Shown here in pieces: positions 55,025 to 64,000 of a stretch of 64,000 nucleotides of DNA. The stretch is from the NCBI GenBank assembly GCA_034111645.1, contig JAWUWW010000031.1:1-64000 (forward strand), written 5' to 3'. Numbering within the stretch: the first letter of the stretch is position 1; each line of letters begins with the position of its first letter. Origin of the DNA: CANLBN01 sp034111645 (GTDB lineage: Bacteria; Pseudomonadota; Gammaproteobacteria; Pseudomonadales; Cellvibrionaceae). Made by a program: the position numbers and the translations under genes. The notes under the pieces are model-generated. The model did not search any database and had not been told where the DNA came from. It saw only the letters and a list, made by a program, of their open reading frames with translations.

Positions 55025-55726
55025 GATAATACGCGGATTTTGTCCGTTTTGAATAGCCAACAAAGCATCGATAACTAAGTTTTTAATCATCACGTCTTCC
55101 TGTGCTTTTCGGGTAAGTTTGGCGGCCATAGGATCACAAAAAGTATTCGCTAAAATGGCACCATAAAGTGTTGTCAACAGCGCAACCGCCATTGCTGGAC
55201 CAATTGATTTGGGATCGGACATATTGGCAAGCATTGCCACCAAGCCAACTAATGTTCCGATCATACCCATCGCAGGCGCCATCACGCCCATAGAGGTAAA
55301 AATAGATGCGCCTAAGGTATGTCTTTTTTCAGCTTCGCTTTTTTCTTTAGAAAGAAGACTCTTTACTACATCAGGATCATGTCCATCTACTAATAATTGA
55401 ATACCTTTTTGCAAAAAATCGCTGCTAACTTCTTTACCTTCCAACGAAAGCAGGCCACCTTTACGAGCCATATCAGCCAAGGCCACGATTTCATCGATTA
55501 ATGCGCTAGCGTCCAAAGAATTATCTTTAAAGCCTTTACCGGCTATTTTTGCAAAAGACAGATACTGACCAAGATTATACTGCGCCATAACCGCACAAAA
55601 TGTTCCGCCAAATACAATAACAATAGATGGCACATTGACAAACATACTCAGGTCACCACTTAACAACATAGTAACGACAATAAGAGCGATGGCACCAAGA
55701 ATACCTATCAGCGATGCTAAATCCAC
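54968..55726 (-). CDS. pomA: Flagellar stator protein, PomA/MotA type
   Basis: The A stator subunit forms the ion channel with PomB and pushes on FliG. The 252-residue protein has four membrane helices: LASLIGILGAIALIVVTML, VPSIVIVFGGTFCAVMAQY, a pair including SIFTSMGVMAPAMGMIGTLV with the conserved Pro and Gly, and AVALLTTLYGAILANTFCDP. The cytoplasmic loop has KGGLLSLEG. It ends SMLRNYLPENKREVAEA. It leads the motA-motB-pilZ operon and is divergent from xseB, the same arrangement as Vibrio pomAB/xseB-ispA-dxs. Confidence 0.93.
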   Translation of the reverse strand: MDLASLIGILGAIALIVVTMLLSGDLSMFVNVPSIVIVFGGTFCAVMAQYNLGQYLSFAKIAGKGFKDNSLDASALIDEIVALADMARKGGLLSLEGKEVSSDFLQKGIQLLVDGHDPDVVKSLLSKEKSEAEKRHTLGASIFTSMGVMAPAMGMIGTLVGLVAMLANMSDPKSIGPAMAVALLTTLYGAILANTFCDPMAAKLTRKAQEDVMIKNLVIDALLAIQNGQNPRIIDSMLRNYLPENKREVAEA

Positions 55727-55904
55727 AATTTACCTCACAAGACCAAAAACATTATTTCATAAACACTCAAAACGAGTTCTTTTATACAGTTTAGACGGTA
55801 TTTTATATTTCACATGGGTAAAATGAAGTCTTCATGTTAATATTAAAATTAATTTCTAACATTGATCAAAATATAACTAATTATTAAAGAAGTAGCTGAT
55901 TCCG

Positions 55905-56159
55905 ATGCCTAAACAATCGCCACAAGCAGCAAAAACACTCGATTTTGAAGAGTCGCTTAATACTCTCGATGGCTTAGTCAACCAATTAGAAGCCGGTGAG
56001 CTATCCCTAGAAGAATCATTAGCTGCTTTTGAAAAAGGTGTTAACTTAACACGACAATGCCAACAGCATTTGAGCAATGCCGAGAAAAAGGTCTCGATGC
56101 TTGTTGGTAAAGACGATGACCTACAATTAGTCGACTTCGACTCGCCTGAAAGTAATTAA
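55905..56159 (+). CDS. xseB: Exodeoxyribonuclease VII small subunit
   Basis: XseB is the small helical subunit that binds XseA, forming a single-strand DNA exonuclease. The 84-residue length and sequence are typical: DFEESLNTLDGLVNQLEAGE, LSLEESLAAFEKGVNLTRQC, and the tail LSNAEKKVSMLVG. ispA starts 18 bp downstream, indicating the conserved xseB-ispA-dxs transcript. Confidence 0.95.
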   Translation: MPKQSPQAAKTLDFEESLNTLDGLVNQLEAGELSLEESLAAFEKGVNLTRQCQQHLSNAEKKVSMLVGKDDDLQLVDFDSPESN

Positions 56160-56176
56160 TTTTAGGTACACTCCAC

Positions 56177-57088
56177 ATGTCATCCTTTAATGAATTTGGC
56201 CAACAATATCGTGATCGCGTTAATAATTCCTTAGTTAAAAGGCTTAATGATGTAGATCAGCTTAACCCTCGCCTAATTGAAGCAATGAAGTATAGCTTGC
56301 TTGGTGGCGGCAAACGTGTACGTCCACTATTAGTTTATGGTGCGGCACTGGCTGTTGGAAGATGCTCTGATTTAACAGATGCAGTTGCCTGTGCGATAGA
56401 GTCTATTCACGCATATAGCCTTATTCATGACGACCTTCCCGCTATGGATGACGATGATTTACGTCGTGGTCAACCCACTTGCCACGTTAAATTTGATGAA
56501 GCGACAGCGATTTTGGCAGGTGACGCGTTGCAGGCAATCGCCTTTGAATGGCTTAGTTCGCCACTACTTATAAATAAAGAAATAAAGACGCATGAATCGC
56601 TAGCCAAACAATTGCAGTGCGTTCAAATATTAGCTAAGGCAAGCGGTTGCTTGGGTATGGTAGCTGGTCAGGCGATAGATTTAGCGGCAATCAACCAAAC
56701 CTTGACCATTGAGCAGCTCAGTAAAATGCATAGTCTAAAAACAGGAGCTCTTATCAGTGCCAGTATCTACTTAGGTGCATTATCAACAAACACTGCTAGC
56801 GAGCCTCAATTAAGAGCACTGACGGAATTTGCCAAAGCTATTGGCCTTGCCTTTCAAGTTCAAGACGATATCCTTGACGTGACAACAGATACCAATACAC
56901 TAGGTAAACGGCAAGGAGCAGATATTGCTCATAATAAGCCTACTTTTACCTCTTTACTGGGTATACAAGGCGCTCAGAATAAAGTTAACTCGCTGTATAA
57001 CGAGGCGTTGGAAGCTTTATGCGATTTTGGAGAAAATGCAAACCATTTACGTGACCTTGCAACGTATATTATTAAAAGAAACTTTTAA
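56177..57088 (+). CDS. ispA: Farnesyl diphosphate synthase
   Basis: IspA condenses isopentenyl diphosphate with dimethylallyl and geranyl diphosphates to farnesyl diphosphate. The 303-residue protein has LLGGGKRVRPLLVYGAA, the first aspartate-rich motif in LIHDDLPAMDDDDLRRGQPT, MHSLKTGALISAS, and the second motif AFQVQDDILDVTTDTNTLGK. The end LRDLATYIIKRNF is conserved. It supplies the prenyl chain used for ubiquinone and undecaprenyl phosphate, linking it to the ubi genes elsewhere in the window. Confidence 0.96.
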   Translation: MSSFNEFGQQYRDRVNNSLVKRLNDVDQLNPRLIEAMKYSLLGGGKRVRPLLVYGAALAVGRCSDLTDAVACAIESIHAYSLIHDDLPAMDDDDLRRGQPTCHVKFDEATAILAGDALQAIAFEWLSSPLLINKEIKTHESLAKQLQCVQILAKASGCLGMVAGQAIDLAAINQTLTIEQLSKMHSLKTGALISASIYLGALSTNTASEPQLRALTEFAKAIGLAFQVQDDILDVTTDTNTLGKRQGADIAHNKPTFTSLLGIQGAQNKVNSLYNEALEALCDFGENANHLRDLATYIIKRNF

Positions 57089-57282
57089 ATCATTATAAAA
57101 ACAATATTAAGACAGTTAAGCATCCATCAAGATATTGCTTTTATCAGTTTTTATAACTGTTGTTTAACTGCTGTTTTAACTATTCTTTTATTACTCAAAA
57201 CTCTACAATGACGGCCCTATTAATACATACTCAATAGGCAAATTAGCCTCTTATAGATTTACGGTTTACATATCAAATCATC

Positions 57283-59211
57283 ATGTTAAGTGAAATACCG
57301 CTAGTTAGACCAAATACACCGCTACTGGACACTATTAATTTTCCAGAGGATTTACGTGGTCTCGACGAACAGCAACTGCCAAAAGTAGCCCTCGAAATAC
57401 GTGAATATCTACTCTACTGCATTGGTCAAACTGGTGGTCATTTTGGTGCAGGCCTTGGTGTTGTCGAGCTAACACTAGCACTTCATTATGCTTACAACAC
57501 ACCCAACGATAGATTAGTCTGGGATGTAGGTCATCAAACCTATCCCCACAAAGTATTAACCGGTCGACGCGATCAAATGCTCTCTATACGCAAATATAAA
57601 GGTTTATCGGGGTTTCCAAAGCGCGCTGAGAGTCCATATGATACTTTTGGAGTGGGCCATTCGAGCACGTCTGTAAGTGCGGCCTTAGGTATGGCTTTAG
57701 GTGACAATCTAGCGGGTAAAGCTAATAAGCATATTGCTGTGATTGGTGATGGTGCAATGACTGCCGGAATGGCATTTGAAGCGCTCAATCACGCTGCTCA
57801 TTCGGGTGAGGACTTATTGGTAATTCTCAATGACAACAATATGTCGATATCGCCGAACGTAGGCGGTCTTGCCACTTATTTCTCAAAAATATGGGCCAGT
57901 GAGTTTTATAATGGCCTACGCGAAAACAGCAAACGCGTACTGACAAAAATACCTCGCGCCTGGGAGGCTGCTCGTCGAACCGAAGAACATGTTAAAGGTT
58001 TAGTATCCCCTGGAACCTTATTTGAAGAAATGGGTTTTAACTATGTTGGCTTAATAGACGGACATGATCTGCCAACTTTGGTCAGTTATCTGAATAAACT
58101 TCAAAAAATCAAAGGCCCAAAATTACTGCATATTTTAACCCAAAAAGGCAAAGGCTTTGCTCCCGCTGAGGCCGATCCTGTCGGTTATCATGCGTTAAAT
58201 AAATTAGAGCCTAAATCACCACTTAGTATTGCAAACGTAAAAACTTCTAAACCTGCACCAAAATATCAAGATGTATTTGGGCAGTGGTTGTGTGATATGG
58301 CGGCTGAGGATGAGCGCTTAATTGGCATCACTCCGGCAATGTGTGAAGGCTCTGGCATGGTTGAATTTGCCGCGCAATATCCCGAGCGCTATCACGACGT
58401 AGCTATTGCCGAGCAACATGCCGTTACATTAGCAGCGGGTATTGCTTGCGCAAAACAAAAACCCGTTGTTGCTATTTATTCTACTTTTTTGCAGCGCGCG
58501 TATGATCAACTAATTCATGATGTTGCACTACAAAATCTCGATGTTACCTTTGGTATAGATCGTGCCGGAATTGTTGGCGAAGACGGCCCAACGCATGCAG
58601 GAAGCTTTGATATAAGTTTTTTGCGCTGCATACCTAATATGATTATTGCAACACCTAGCGATGAAAATGAGTGTCGCCAGCTATTATTTAGCGCTTATCA
58701 ATTTGAAGGGCCTGCGGCAGTTCGTTATCCAAGAGGAAAAGGCTTGGGCGTAGTAATAGATAAAGAAATGAAAAGCTTGACCATTGGTAAAGGCTATAAA
58801 GTTCGTGAAGGTCATGAGATTGCTATTATAAACTTTGGGCCATTACTTCCCGCCGCTATAACTGCCGCAGAATCATTAAATGCAACAGTTTGTGATATGC
58901 GCTGGGCGAAGCCACTAGATCACGAGTTGATTGAACAAATAGCAAAGTCGCATAAATTAATTGTGACTCTTGAAGAAAACAGTATTGCGGGAGGAGCGGG
59001 TAGTGGTGTCACTGAATATCTTTCAGCTCAAGGAATTCTACTACCAACACTTCACTTAGGTTTACCTGATCGTTATATCGATCATGGAAAACGAGAAAAA
59101 ATTCTCGCAGCTATTGGTTTGGATGCAAGAGGCATAGAAAAATCAATTAAGCAACGCATGCTATTAATAGATAAAACAAATAATACATCTTTAACTCAAA
59201 AAGTATTTTAA
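57283..59211 (+). CDS. dxs: 1-deoxy-D-xylulose-5-phosphate synthase
   Basis: Dxs condenses pyruvate and glyceraldehyde 3-phosphate, the entry step of the non-mevalonate isoprenoid pathway. The 642-residue transketolase-like protein shows GQTGGHFGAGLGVVELTLAL, DVGHQTYPHKVLTGRRDQM, the TPP/metal motif IGDGAMTAGMAFEALNHA, LLVILNDNNMSISPNVGGL, the catalytic Glu in VAIAEQHAVTLAAGIAC, and DRAGIVGEDGPTHAGSFD. It follows ispA by 194 bp; an extra promoter in this gap is possible. It converges on the siderophore-interacting protein gene. Confidence 0.97.
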   Translation: MLSEIPLVRPNTPLLDTINFPEDLRGLDEQQLPKVALEIREYLLYCIGQTGGHFGAGLGVVELTLALHYAYNTPNDRLVWDVGHQTYPHKVLTGRRDQMLSIRKYKGLSGFPKRAESPYDTFGVGHSSTSVSAALGMALGDNLAGKANKHIAVIGDGAMTAGMAFEALNHAAHSGEDLLVILNDNNMSISPNVGGLATYFSKIWASEFYNGLRENSKRVLTKIPRAWEAARRTEEHVKGLVSPGTLFEEMGFNYVGLIDGHDLPTLVSYLNKLQKIKGPKLLHILTQKGKGFAPAEADPVGYHALNKLEPKSPLSIANVKTSKPAPKYQDVFGQWLCDMAAEDERLIGITPAMCEGSGMVEFAAQYPERYHDVAIAEQHAVTLAAGIACAKQKPVVAIYSTFLQRAYDQLIHDVALQNLDVTFGIDRAGIVGEDGPTHAGSFDISFLRCIPNMIIATPSDENECRQLLFSAYQFEGPAAVRYPRGKGLGVVIDKEMKSLTIGKGYKVREGHEIAIINFGPLLPAAITAAESLNATVCDMRWAKPLDHELIEQIAKSHKLIVTLEENSIAGGAGSGVTEYLSAQGILLPTLHLGLPDRYIDHGKREKILAAIGLDARGIEKSIKQRMLLIDKTNNTSLTQKVF

Positions 59212-59255
59212 GATGTTTTTTGCCTTTAAAAATCACACGGCTTCCATATAACTAA

Positions 59256-60041
59256 TTATTCAGCCTCATCATCATTCTTCTTAGCTACCTTATTGCCTTC
59301 ATCTGCTTCGCCCATCTTCCAATAGCTGCTCGCGTAAATTTGACCCCGATTGATAGATAGATTTTTTTCAGCAAAAGTTTCTTTAAAATAACGCCGCAAA
59401 CCTCTCATTGCATCAAACTCACTAGCCACCCAAATATGTGGCGCGCCATCCAACCATTTAATTTTTTTAACGGCATCGATCAAGATCGAATTTTTCTGGC
59501 TTGGCTGAGCATTTATAACCCAATGTATATTGATGTCCTTGGGAGCATTGATTGGATATTTATCGGCCTCGGTTAATATTTCTAAGACAACATGACCTTT
59601 GGCATTTGCTGGAAGCTGTTCAATATTAGCACTAATAGCAGGGAGTGCCGTCATATCACCCGCAAGAAAAAACCAGTCAGCGTCTCTATCGATTAATTTT
59701 GTCGGACCAGGACCATCAATAGTAATTTGCTCACCAATCTCAACATTTTGTGCCCAACTAATAGCCGGACCACTGTGTTCGCCTTTTAACGCGGCATTAT
59801 TAACATCGTGAACAACAAAATCTAAGGTTAGCTCTAAACTCGACAAATCAAACTTTCTAATAGTATAGGTGCGCTTTGTCGGTTTATCGCTATTGGATAC
59901 GAACAATAACTTTACGTAAGCACTTTCTTGTCCCTCAGGAAAATCTTTTAGCTCCTCTCCCGTCAGAATTATTCGCAACATATTTGGCGTTAAGTCATAC
60001 TTTTTTTTAACGGCCACATTACGTAATTTACGCTCAGACAT
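59256..60041 (-). CDS. Siderophore-interacting flavoprotein (SIP family)
   Basis: A 261-residue ferredoxin-reductase-like flavoprotein. The FAD-binding part contains TYTIRKFDLSSLELTLDFVV (RxYS/T-type) and GEHSGPAISWAQ, followed by the SIP signature DADWFFLAGDMTALPAISAN and the C-terminal IWVASEFDAMRGLRRYFKE and YASSYWKMGEADEGN. SIP proteins reduce ferric siderophores taken up into the cytoplasm with NAD(P)H. No siderophore uptake or synthesis gene and no clear Fur box is adjacent, so its substrate is open. The C-terminal tail is highly charged. Confidence 0.9.
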   Translation of the reverse strand: MSERKLRNVAVKKKYDLTPNMLRIILTGEELKDFPEGQESAYVKLLFVSNSDKPTKRTYTIRKFDLSSLELTLDFVVHDVNNAALKGEHSGPAISWAQNVEIGEQITIDGPGPTKLIDRDADWFFLAGDMTALPAISANIEQLPANAKGHVVLEILTEADKYPINAPKDINIHWVINAQPSQKNSILIDAVKKIKWLDGAPHIWVASEFDAMRGLRRYFKETFAEKNLSINRGQIYASSYWKMGEADEGNKVAKKNDDEAE

Positions 60042-60077
60042 TTTAAATCCACCTGGTTAGCAAAAAATTTAACTCAT

Positions 60078-60103
60078 AAAAAAAGGCCATCAGGCCTTTT
60101 TTC
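60078..60103 (-). terminator. Bidirectional-looking terminator after gltD
   Basis: AAAAAAGGCC and GGCCTTTTTT form a stem with a 4-base loop (ATCA), flanked by A-run and T-run on both sides. It lies between gltD (stop at 60132, minus strand) and the SIP gene (start 60041, minus strand), so it ends the gltBD transcript. Confidence 0.88.
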
Positions 60104-60131
60104 TATCAATAATTGAAGATTAAAAAAGCGC

Positions 60132-61550
60132 TTAAATATCTAAATAATCTAAAATTCCATCAGCGGCTTCTCGACCTTCCCATATGGCAGTTACCACTAG
60201 ATCCGATCCGCGCACCATGTCTCCACCAGCAAATACTTTTTTATTAGTAGTTTGGAACTTGTACTTTTGTTTCTCTGGCGCCACCACCCCGCCCCAATTG
60301 TTGATATCTACTTTATTATCAGCAAACCAATCTTGAGGATTAGGGTTGAATCCAAAGGCAACTATAACAACATCAGCAGGAATAATTTCTTCACTGCCTT
60401 CAATAGGCTCTGGTTTTCTTCGACCATTTTTATCGGCATCACCAAGCTTGGTTTTAATAACCTTAATGCCCTCAACCTTACCATCACCTACTATTTCTAT
60501 TGGTTGACGATTAAATAAGAACTTAACACCTTCTTCACGAGCATTAACAACTTCTCGGCGAGAACCCGGCATATTTTCTTCATCACGTCGATATGCACAA
60601 CTCACACTCGCAGCACCTTGACGAATAGAGGTTCGATTACAATCCATAGCCGTATCGCCACCCCCAAGTACTACTATACGCTGGCCTTCTACGCTAATAA
60701 AATCCGCAGGGTCTTTTTCAAAACCCATATTACGATTAACATTTGCTACTAAAAATGGCAGCGCATCATAAACGCCCGGAAGATTTTCACCGGGAAATCC
60801 GCCCTTAAGATATTCGTATGCACCCATCCCCATAAATACAGCATCATATTCTTCGAGAAGCTCAGCCATTGAAATGTCTTTGCCCACTTCTGTATTTAAT
60901 CGGAACTCAATACCCATTTCTGTAAAGATGTCTCGACGAAGAGTCATTACCGATTTTTCTAATTTGAATTCGGGAATACCAAACGTTAATAAACCACCAA
61001 TTTCAGGATATTTATCAAATACTACGGGTTTTACACCATTGCGAACCAGTACATCAGCACAGCCAATACCTGCAGGACCAGCGCCGATGACAGCTACTTT
61101 TTTATCAGTCCAAGTGACGTTAGACATATCGGGCTTCCAGCCCATTGCAAATGCCGTATCGGTAATATATTTTTCTGCATTACCAATTGTAACCGCGCCA
61201 AAGCCATCATTTAGCGTACAAGCACCTTCACAGAGCCTGTCTTGAGGACACACTCGACCACAGACTTCGGGCAAAGAATTTGTCTGATGACTTAATTCTG
61301 CTGCTTCAAAAATATTACCTTCTGAAACCAACTTTAACCAATTGGGAATTAAATTATGTACAGGACATTTCCATTCACAATACGGATTACCACAGTCTAG
61401 ACAACGATCTGATTGATCTTCAACTACATTGGTCGTGAAGGGATTATAAATTTCAACAAATTGATGGGTACGTGACTCCATCTCCTTTTTTTCAGGATCT
61501 TGGCGCGGCACCTCTAAAAATTGAAAATCATTATGTAATCGTTGCGTCAT
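60132..61550 (-). CDS. gltD: Glutamate synthase (NADPH) small subunit
   Basis: GltD oxidises NADPH and feeds electrons to GltB. The 472-residue protein has the N-terminal Fe-S cluster cysteines in CLDCGNPYCEWKCPVHNLIP and VCGRVCPQDRLCEGACTL. An FAD-binding fold follows with KVAVIGAGPAGIGCADVLVR, and an NADPH-binding fold with RIVVLGGGDTAMDCNRTSIR. The end has VFAGGDMVRGSDLVVTAIWE. It lies 41 bp after gltB on the same strand, forming the gltBD operon. Confidence 0.97.
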   Translation of the reverse strand: MTQRLHNDFQFLEVPRQDPEKKEMESRTHQFVEIYNPFTTNVVEDQSDRCLDCGNPYCEWKCPVHNLIPNWLKLVSEGNIFEAAELSHQTNSLPEVCGRVCPQDRLCEGACTLNDGFGAVTIGNAEKYITDTAFAMGWKPDMSNVTWTDKKVAVIGAGPAGIGCADVLVRNGVKPVVFDKYPEIGGLLTFGIPEFKLEKSVMTLRRDIFTEMGIEFRLNTEVGKDISMAELLEEYDAVFMGMGAYEYLKGGFPGENLPGVYDALPFLVANVNRNMGFEKDPADFISVEGQRIVVLGGGDTAMDCNRTSIRQGAASVSCAYRRDEENMPGSRREVVNAREEGVKFLFNRQPIEIVGDGKVEGIKVIKTKLGDADKNGRRKPEPIEGSEEIIPADVVIVAFGFNPNPQDWFADNKVDINNWGGVVAPEKQKYKFQTTNKKVFAGGDMVRGSDLVVTAIWEGREAADGILDYLDI

Positions 61551-61591
61551 AAATCCACCTATTTATTTACTTATCTCTTATCTAATACACC

Positions 61592-64000
61592 TTAAGCGAC
61601 AGCTTCTTCCACCTTCGTATTTTCAAGCAATTGCTCTACTGATACCGTTTTAGGCTTAACCAACCAAAATTGCTTGACGGTACGCTCAAAATTATCCAAT
61701 AAATACTGTCCCCAACGACTATTAGTTTCTTCGACGAAGATTTCTATAATTTGTCGCAATTGCTGTACGTGTGGTGAACCCCGATTAATTCGATGTATAT
61801 CAATTAATTCTGGATTATATTTTTTACGGAAACTCTTATCTTGATCATATACATAAGCGGAGCCACCGGTCATACCAGCACCAAAGTTAACACCAGTATC
61901 ACCTAAAATAGTGACGCGACCGCCGGTCATATATTCACAACAGTGATCGCCGCTACCTTCGACCACAACATGCGCACCTGAATTACGCACAGCAAAGCGC
62001 TCACCCGCGCGACCTGCTGCAAATAATTGCCCACCAGTCGCACCATACAAACAAGTATTTCCCATGATGCTTGTCTCTTGACTCTTAAAGTTAGAGCCTG
62101 CGGGAGGCCTAATAACAATTTTACCTCCAGCCATACCTTTGCCGACGTAATCGTTGGCATCACCATCGAGATATAAGTTAAGTCCACCGGCATTCCAGAC
62201 ACCGAAACTTTGACCTGCGATGCCCGTTAAATTGACGGTCAAGGGATTATTCGACATGCCATCATTGCCATAGAGCCTTGCTATTTCACCCGATAAACGA
62301 GCACCAATAGAGCGATCGCAATTGGTGACATTATAGCTATATTGACCCCCACTTTTAGCATTAATTGAAGGTAGCATATCGACCACCATTCTCTCTGCCA
62401 TTTCACCCTTATCGAAGGGTGTGTTTTTATCAACCTGACAAAATTGAGGCTTAGATTGTAAAAACTCATCGGTATGAATAATGGGCTTCAAATCTAATTG
62501 TTTTTGCTTAGCTGTCACGCCTTCGATTTGCTCGAGTAGGTCGACGCGTCCGATCAACTCCTGAAGCGTGCGAACGCCCAAACTTGCCAGCCATTGGCGA
62601 GTTTCTTCTGCAATAAAGCGGAAGAAATTCATTGCCATCTCGACGGTGCCTTTATAGTGCTCGGAACGAAGGTCATCTCGCTGCGTTGCAACACCTGTCG
62701 CACAATTATTGAGGTGACAGATACGCAAGTACTTACAACCCAAGACAATCATAGGACCTGTGCCGAAGCCAAAACTTTCAGCGCCTAAAATGGCTGCTTT
62801 GATGACGTCTAGTCCGGTTTTCAAGCCACCATCTGCCTGGATGCGAACTTTATGACGCAAATCATTTGCACATAAGGTTTGGTGCGTCTCGCTTAAGCCA
62901 AGCTCCCAAGGCGACCCTGCATAACGAATAGATGTCAGTGGACTAGCGGCAGTACCGCCGTCGTAGCCAGATATTGTAATGAGATCGGCATAAGCTTTAG
63001 TTACGCCCGCAGCAATTGTCCCGACGCCTGGACGAGAGACTAATTTAACTGAGATAAGAGCTTTGGGATTAACTTGTTTTAAGTCAAAAATAAGCTGAGC
63101 TAAATCCTCAATTGAATAAATATCGTGGTGTGGCGGTGGCGAAATAAGTGTCACTCCTGGCACTGAATAGCGAAGACGGGCAATTAATGCATTGACCTTG
63201 CCACCGGGTAGTTGACCGCCTTCGCCAGGCTTAGCACCCTGTGCAATTTTAATCTGGATGACTTCTGCGTTGACCAAATAGTGTGGCGTCACACCAAAAC
63301 GACCCGAGGCAACCTGTTTAATTTTTGAGTTGCGAACAGTGCCATAGCGAGCAGGGTCTTCTCCGCCCTCACCACTATTTGAGCGCCCGCCTAAACGATT
63401 TTGCGCCTCGGCTAGAGCCTCGTGAGCCTCTGGAGAAAGAGCACCTAACGACATTCCTGCAGTATCGAAGCGTTTAACAATTGCCTCGAGCGGTTCAACG
63501 TCATCAAGCTTGATAGGGGTTACATTGTCAGAGAGCTTAAGCAGATCTCTGAGCGTTGCAATTGGACGAGTATTAATGAGGTCTGCAACACTTTGCCAAT
63601 CGGCAAAGTCGCCACTTCGAACGGCTTTATGCATACCTTGCACAACGTCTGGGTTGTATGCATGGTATTCTTGTCCGTGAACATATTTTAATAAGCCACC
63701 GGGAGAAATAGGCTTACGTTTTTTCCAAGCCTCACTTGCCAATGCTTTTTGATCTTGCTCAATATCGATAAAGGTTGCGCCTTTAATACGATTACTTGTT
63801 CCTGGAAAGCAGAGCTTAACCACACTGTCATCCAGACCGATAGCTTCAAATAATTGAGCACCACGATAAGAAGCAACGGTTGAAATACCCATTTTAGACA
63901 ATATTTTTAAAATGCCCTTATCGATTCCTTTGTAGTATTTTTGATAGGCAAGTACTTTATCCATGACTATCTCACCAGTCCAAATCATATCGTTGATCAA
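61592..64000 (-). CDS. gltB: Glutamate synthase large subunit, C-terminal part (cut by the window edge)
   Basis: GltB converts glutamine and 2-oxoglutarate to two glutamates. Only the last 800 or so residues are inside the window; the frame runs open past base 64000. The part seen includes LKILSKMGISTVASYRGAQL, the FMN-binding synthase domain (VISVKLVSRPGVGTIAAGV-type strand ALISVKLVSRPGVGTIAAGV, ITISGYDGGTAASPLTSIRY), the 3Fe-4S cysteines in LGCKYLRICHLNNCATGVAT, and the C-terminal GXGXG beta-helix (VVEGSGDHCCEYMTGGRVTI). The N-terminal glutaminase domain lies outside. Confidence 0.97.
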   Translation of the reverse strand: MINDMIWTGEIVMDKVLAYQKYYKGIDKGILKILSKMGISTVASYRGAQLFEAIGLDDSVVKLCFPGTSNRIKGATFIDIEQDQKALASEAWKKRKPISPGGLLKYVHGQEYHAYNPDVVQGMHKAVRSGDFADWQSVADLINTRPIATLRDLLKLSDNVTPIKLDDVEPLEAIVKRFDTAGMSLGALSPEAHEALAEAQNRLGGRSNSGEGGEDPARYGTVRNSKIKQVASGRFGVTPHYLVNAEVIQIKIAQGAKPGEGGQLPGGKVNALIARLRYSVPGVTLISPPPHHDIYSIEDLAQLIFDLKQVNPKALISVKLVSRPGVGTIAAGVTKAYADLITISGYDGGTAASPLTSIRYAGSPWELGLSETHQTLCANDLRHKVRIQADGGLKTGLDVIKAAILGAESFGFGTGPMIVLGCKYLRICHLNNCATGVATQRDDLRSEHYKGTVEMAMNFFRFIAEETRQWLASLGVRTLQELIGRVDLLEQIEGVTAKQKQLDLKPIIHTDEFLQSKPQFCQVDKNTPFDKGEMAERMVVDMLPSINAKSGGQYSYNVTNCDRSIGARLSGEIARLYGNDGMSNNPLTVNLTGIAGQSFGVWNAGGLNLYLDGDANDYVGKGMAGGKIVIRPPAGSNFKSQETSIMGNTCLYGATGGQLFAAGRAGERFAVRNSGAHVVVEGSGDHCCEYMTGGRVTILGDTGVNFGAGMTGGSAYVYDQDKSFRKKYNPELIDIHRINRGSPHVQQLRQIIEIFVEETNSRWGQYLLDNFERTVKQFWLVKPKTVSVEQLLENTKVEEAVA

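Noticed and set aside
1..64000. tRNA, rRNA, CRISPR arrays, prophage or complete insertion sequences
   Set aside because: None recognised by eye anywhere in the window; only the doubtful intron fragment at the left edge hints at a mobile element.

Overview
The window is a 64 kb stretch of AT-rich chromosome from a gammaproteobacterium, probably a marine, polarly flagellated aerobe of the Cellvibrionales/Oceanospirillales/Pseudomonas side of the class. This is inferred from gene order and protein motifs, not from a database search. The pointers are dsbD-aroQ-accB-accC-prmA, dusB-fis-purH-purD, coq7/OsmC/vfr next to rpe-gph-trpE-trpG-trpD-trpC, a PomB-like stator pair beside xseB-ispA-dxs, an Anr-type regulator beside hemN, and the ubiE-ubiJ-ubiB ubiquinone cluster. 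No rRNA, tRNA, CRISPR array, prophage or intact insertion sequence was seen.

Layout: 1-1.8 kb is decayed. It holds a possible 5' end of a group II intron, the 3' remnant of an EAL gene and an HD-GYP gene broken in several places. From 2 to 25 kb it is nearly all housekeeping: thiol-disulfide exchange (dsbD), shikimate (aroQ), fatty-acid initiation (accB, accC), ribosome and tRNA modification (prmA, dusB), fis, purine synthesis (purH, purD), ubiquinone (coq7), the cAMP regulator vfr, and a minus-strand rpe-gph-trpEGDC block. From 25 to 32 kb lies a more accessory signalling and low-oxygen region: a BLUF blue-light sensor, a purine phosphoribosyltransferase, an OmpW gene with a nonsense codon, a hemN with a frameshift, an Anr/Fnr regulator, a SpoIIAA-like protein, an unlisted 49-residue membrane protein, and queG. 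Two good Fnr/Anr-type boxes sit here, one in front of ompW and one between the small membrane protein and queG.

From 32 to 50 kb come an EAL-CBS-GGDEF protein, a RIO kinase, orn, rsgA, two small proteins of unknown role, an HDOD protein, psd, ubiE-ubiJ-ubiB, a short NfeD-like protein, a lipoprotein, an Smr protein, acs and panC. From 50 to 64 kb come a YgiQ radical-SAM protein, a PilZ-motB-motA stator operon, xseB-ispA-dxs, a siderophore-interacting flavoprotein, and gltD-gltB, with gltB running off the right edge.

The most notable features beyond ordinary annotation are: (i) two adjacent low-oxygen genes (ompW, hemN) each with one inactivating lesion while the promoter and regulator look intact; (ii) the small membrane protein with a well-placed Anr-type promoter; (iii) two tandem duplications of gene 3' ends (HDOD gene and motA) that leave a translatable copy of the tail behind the stop codon; (iv) a stand-alone BLUF photoreceptor with all key residues. 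I did not find a clearly new multi-gene system.
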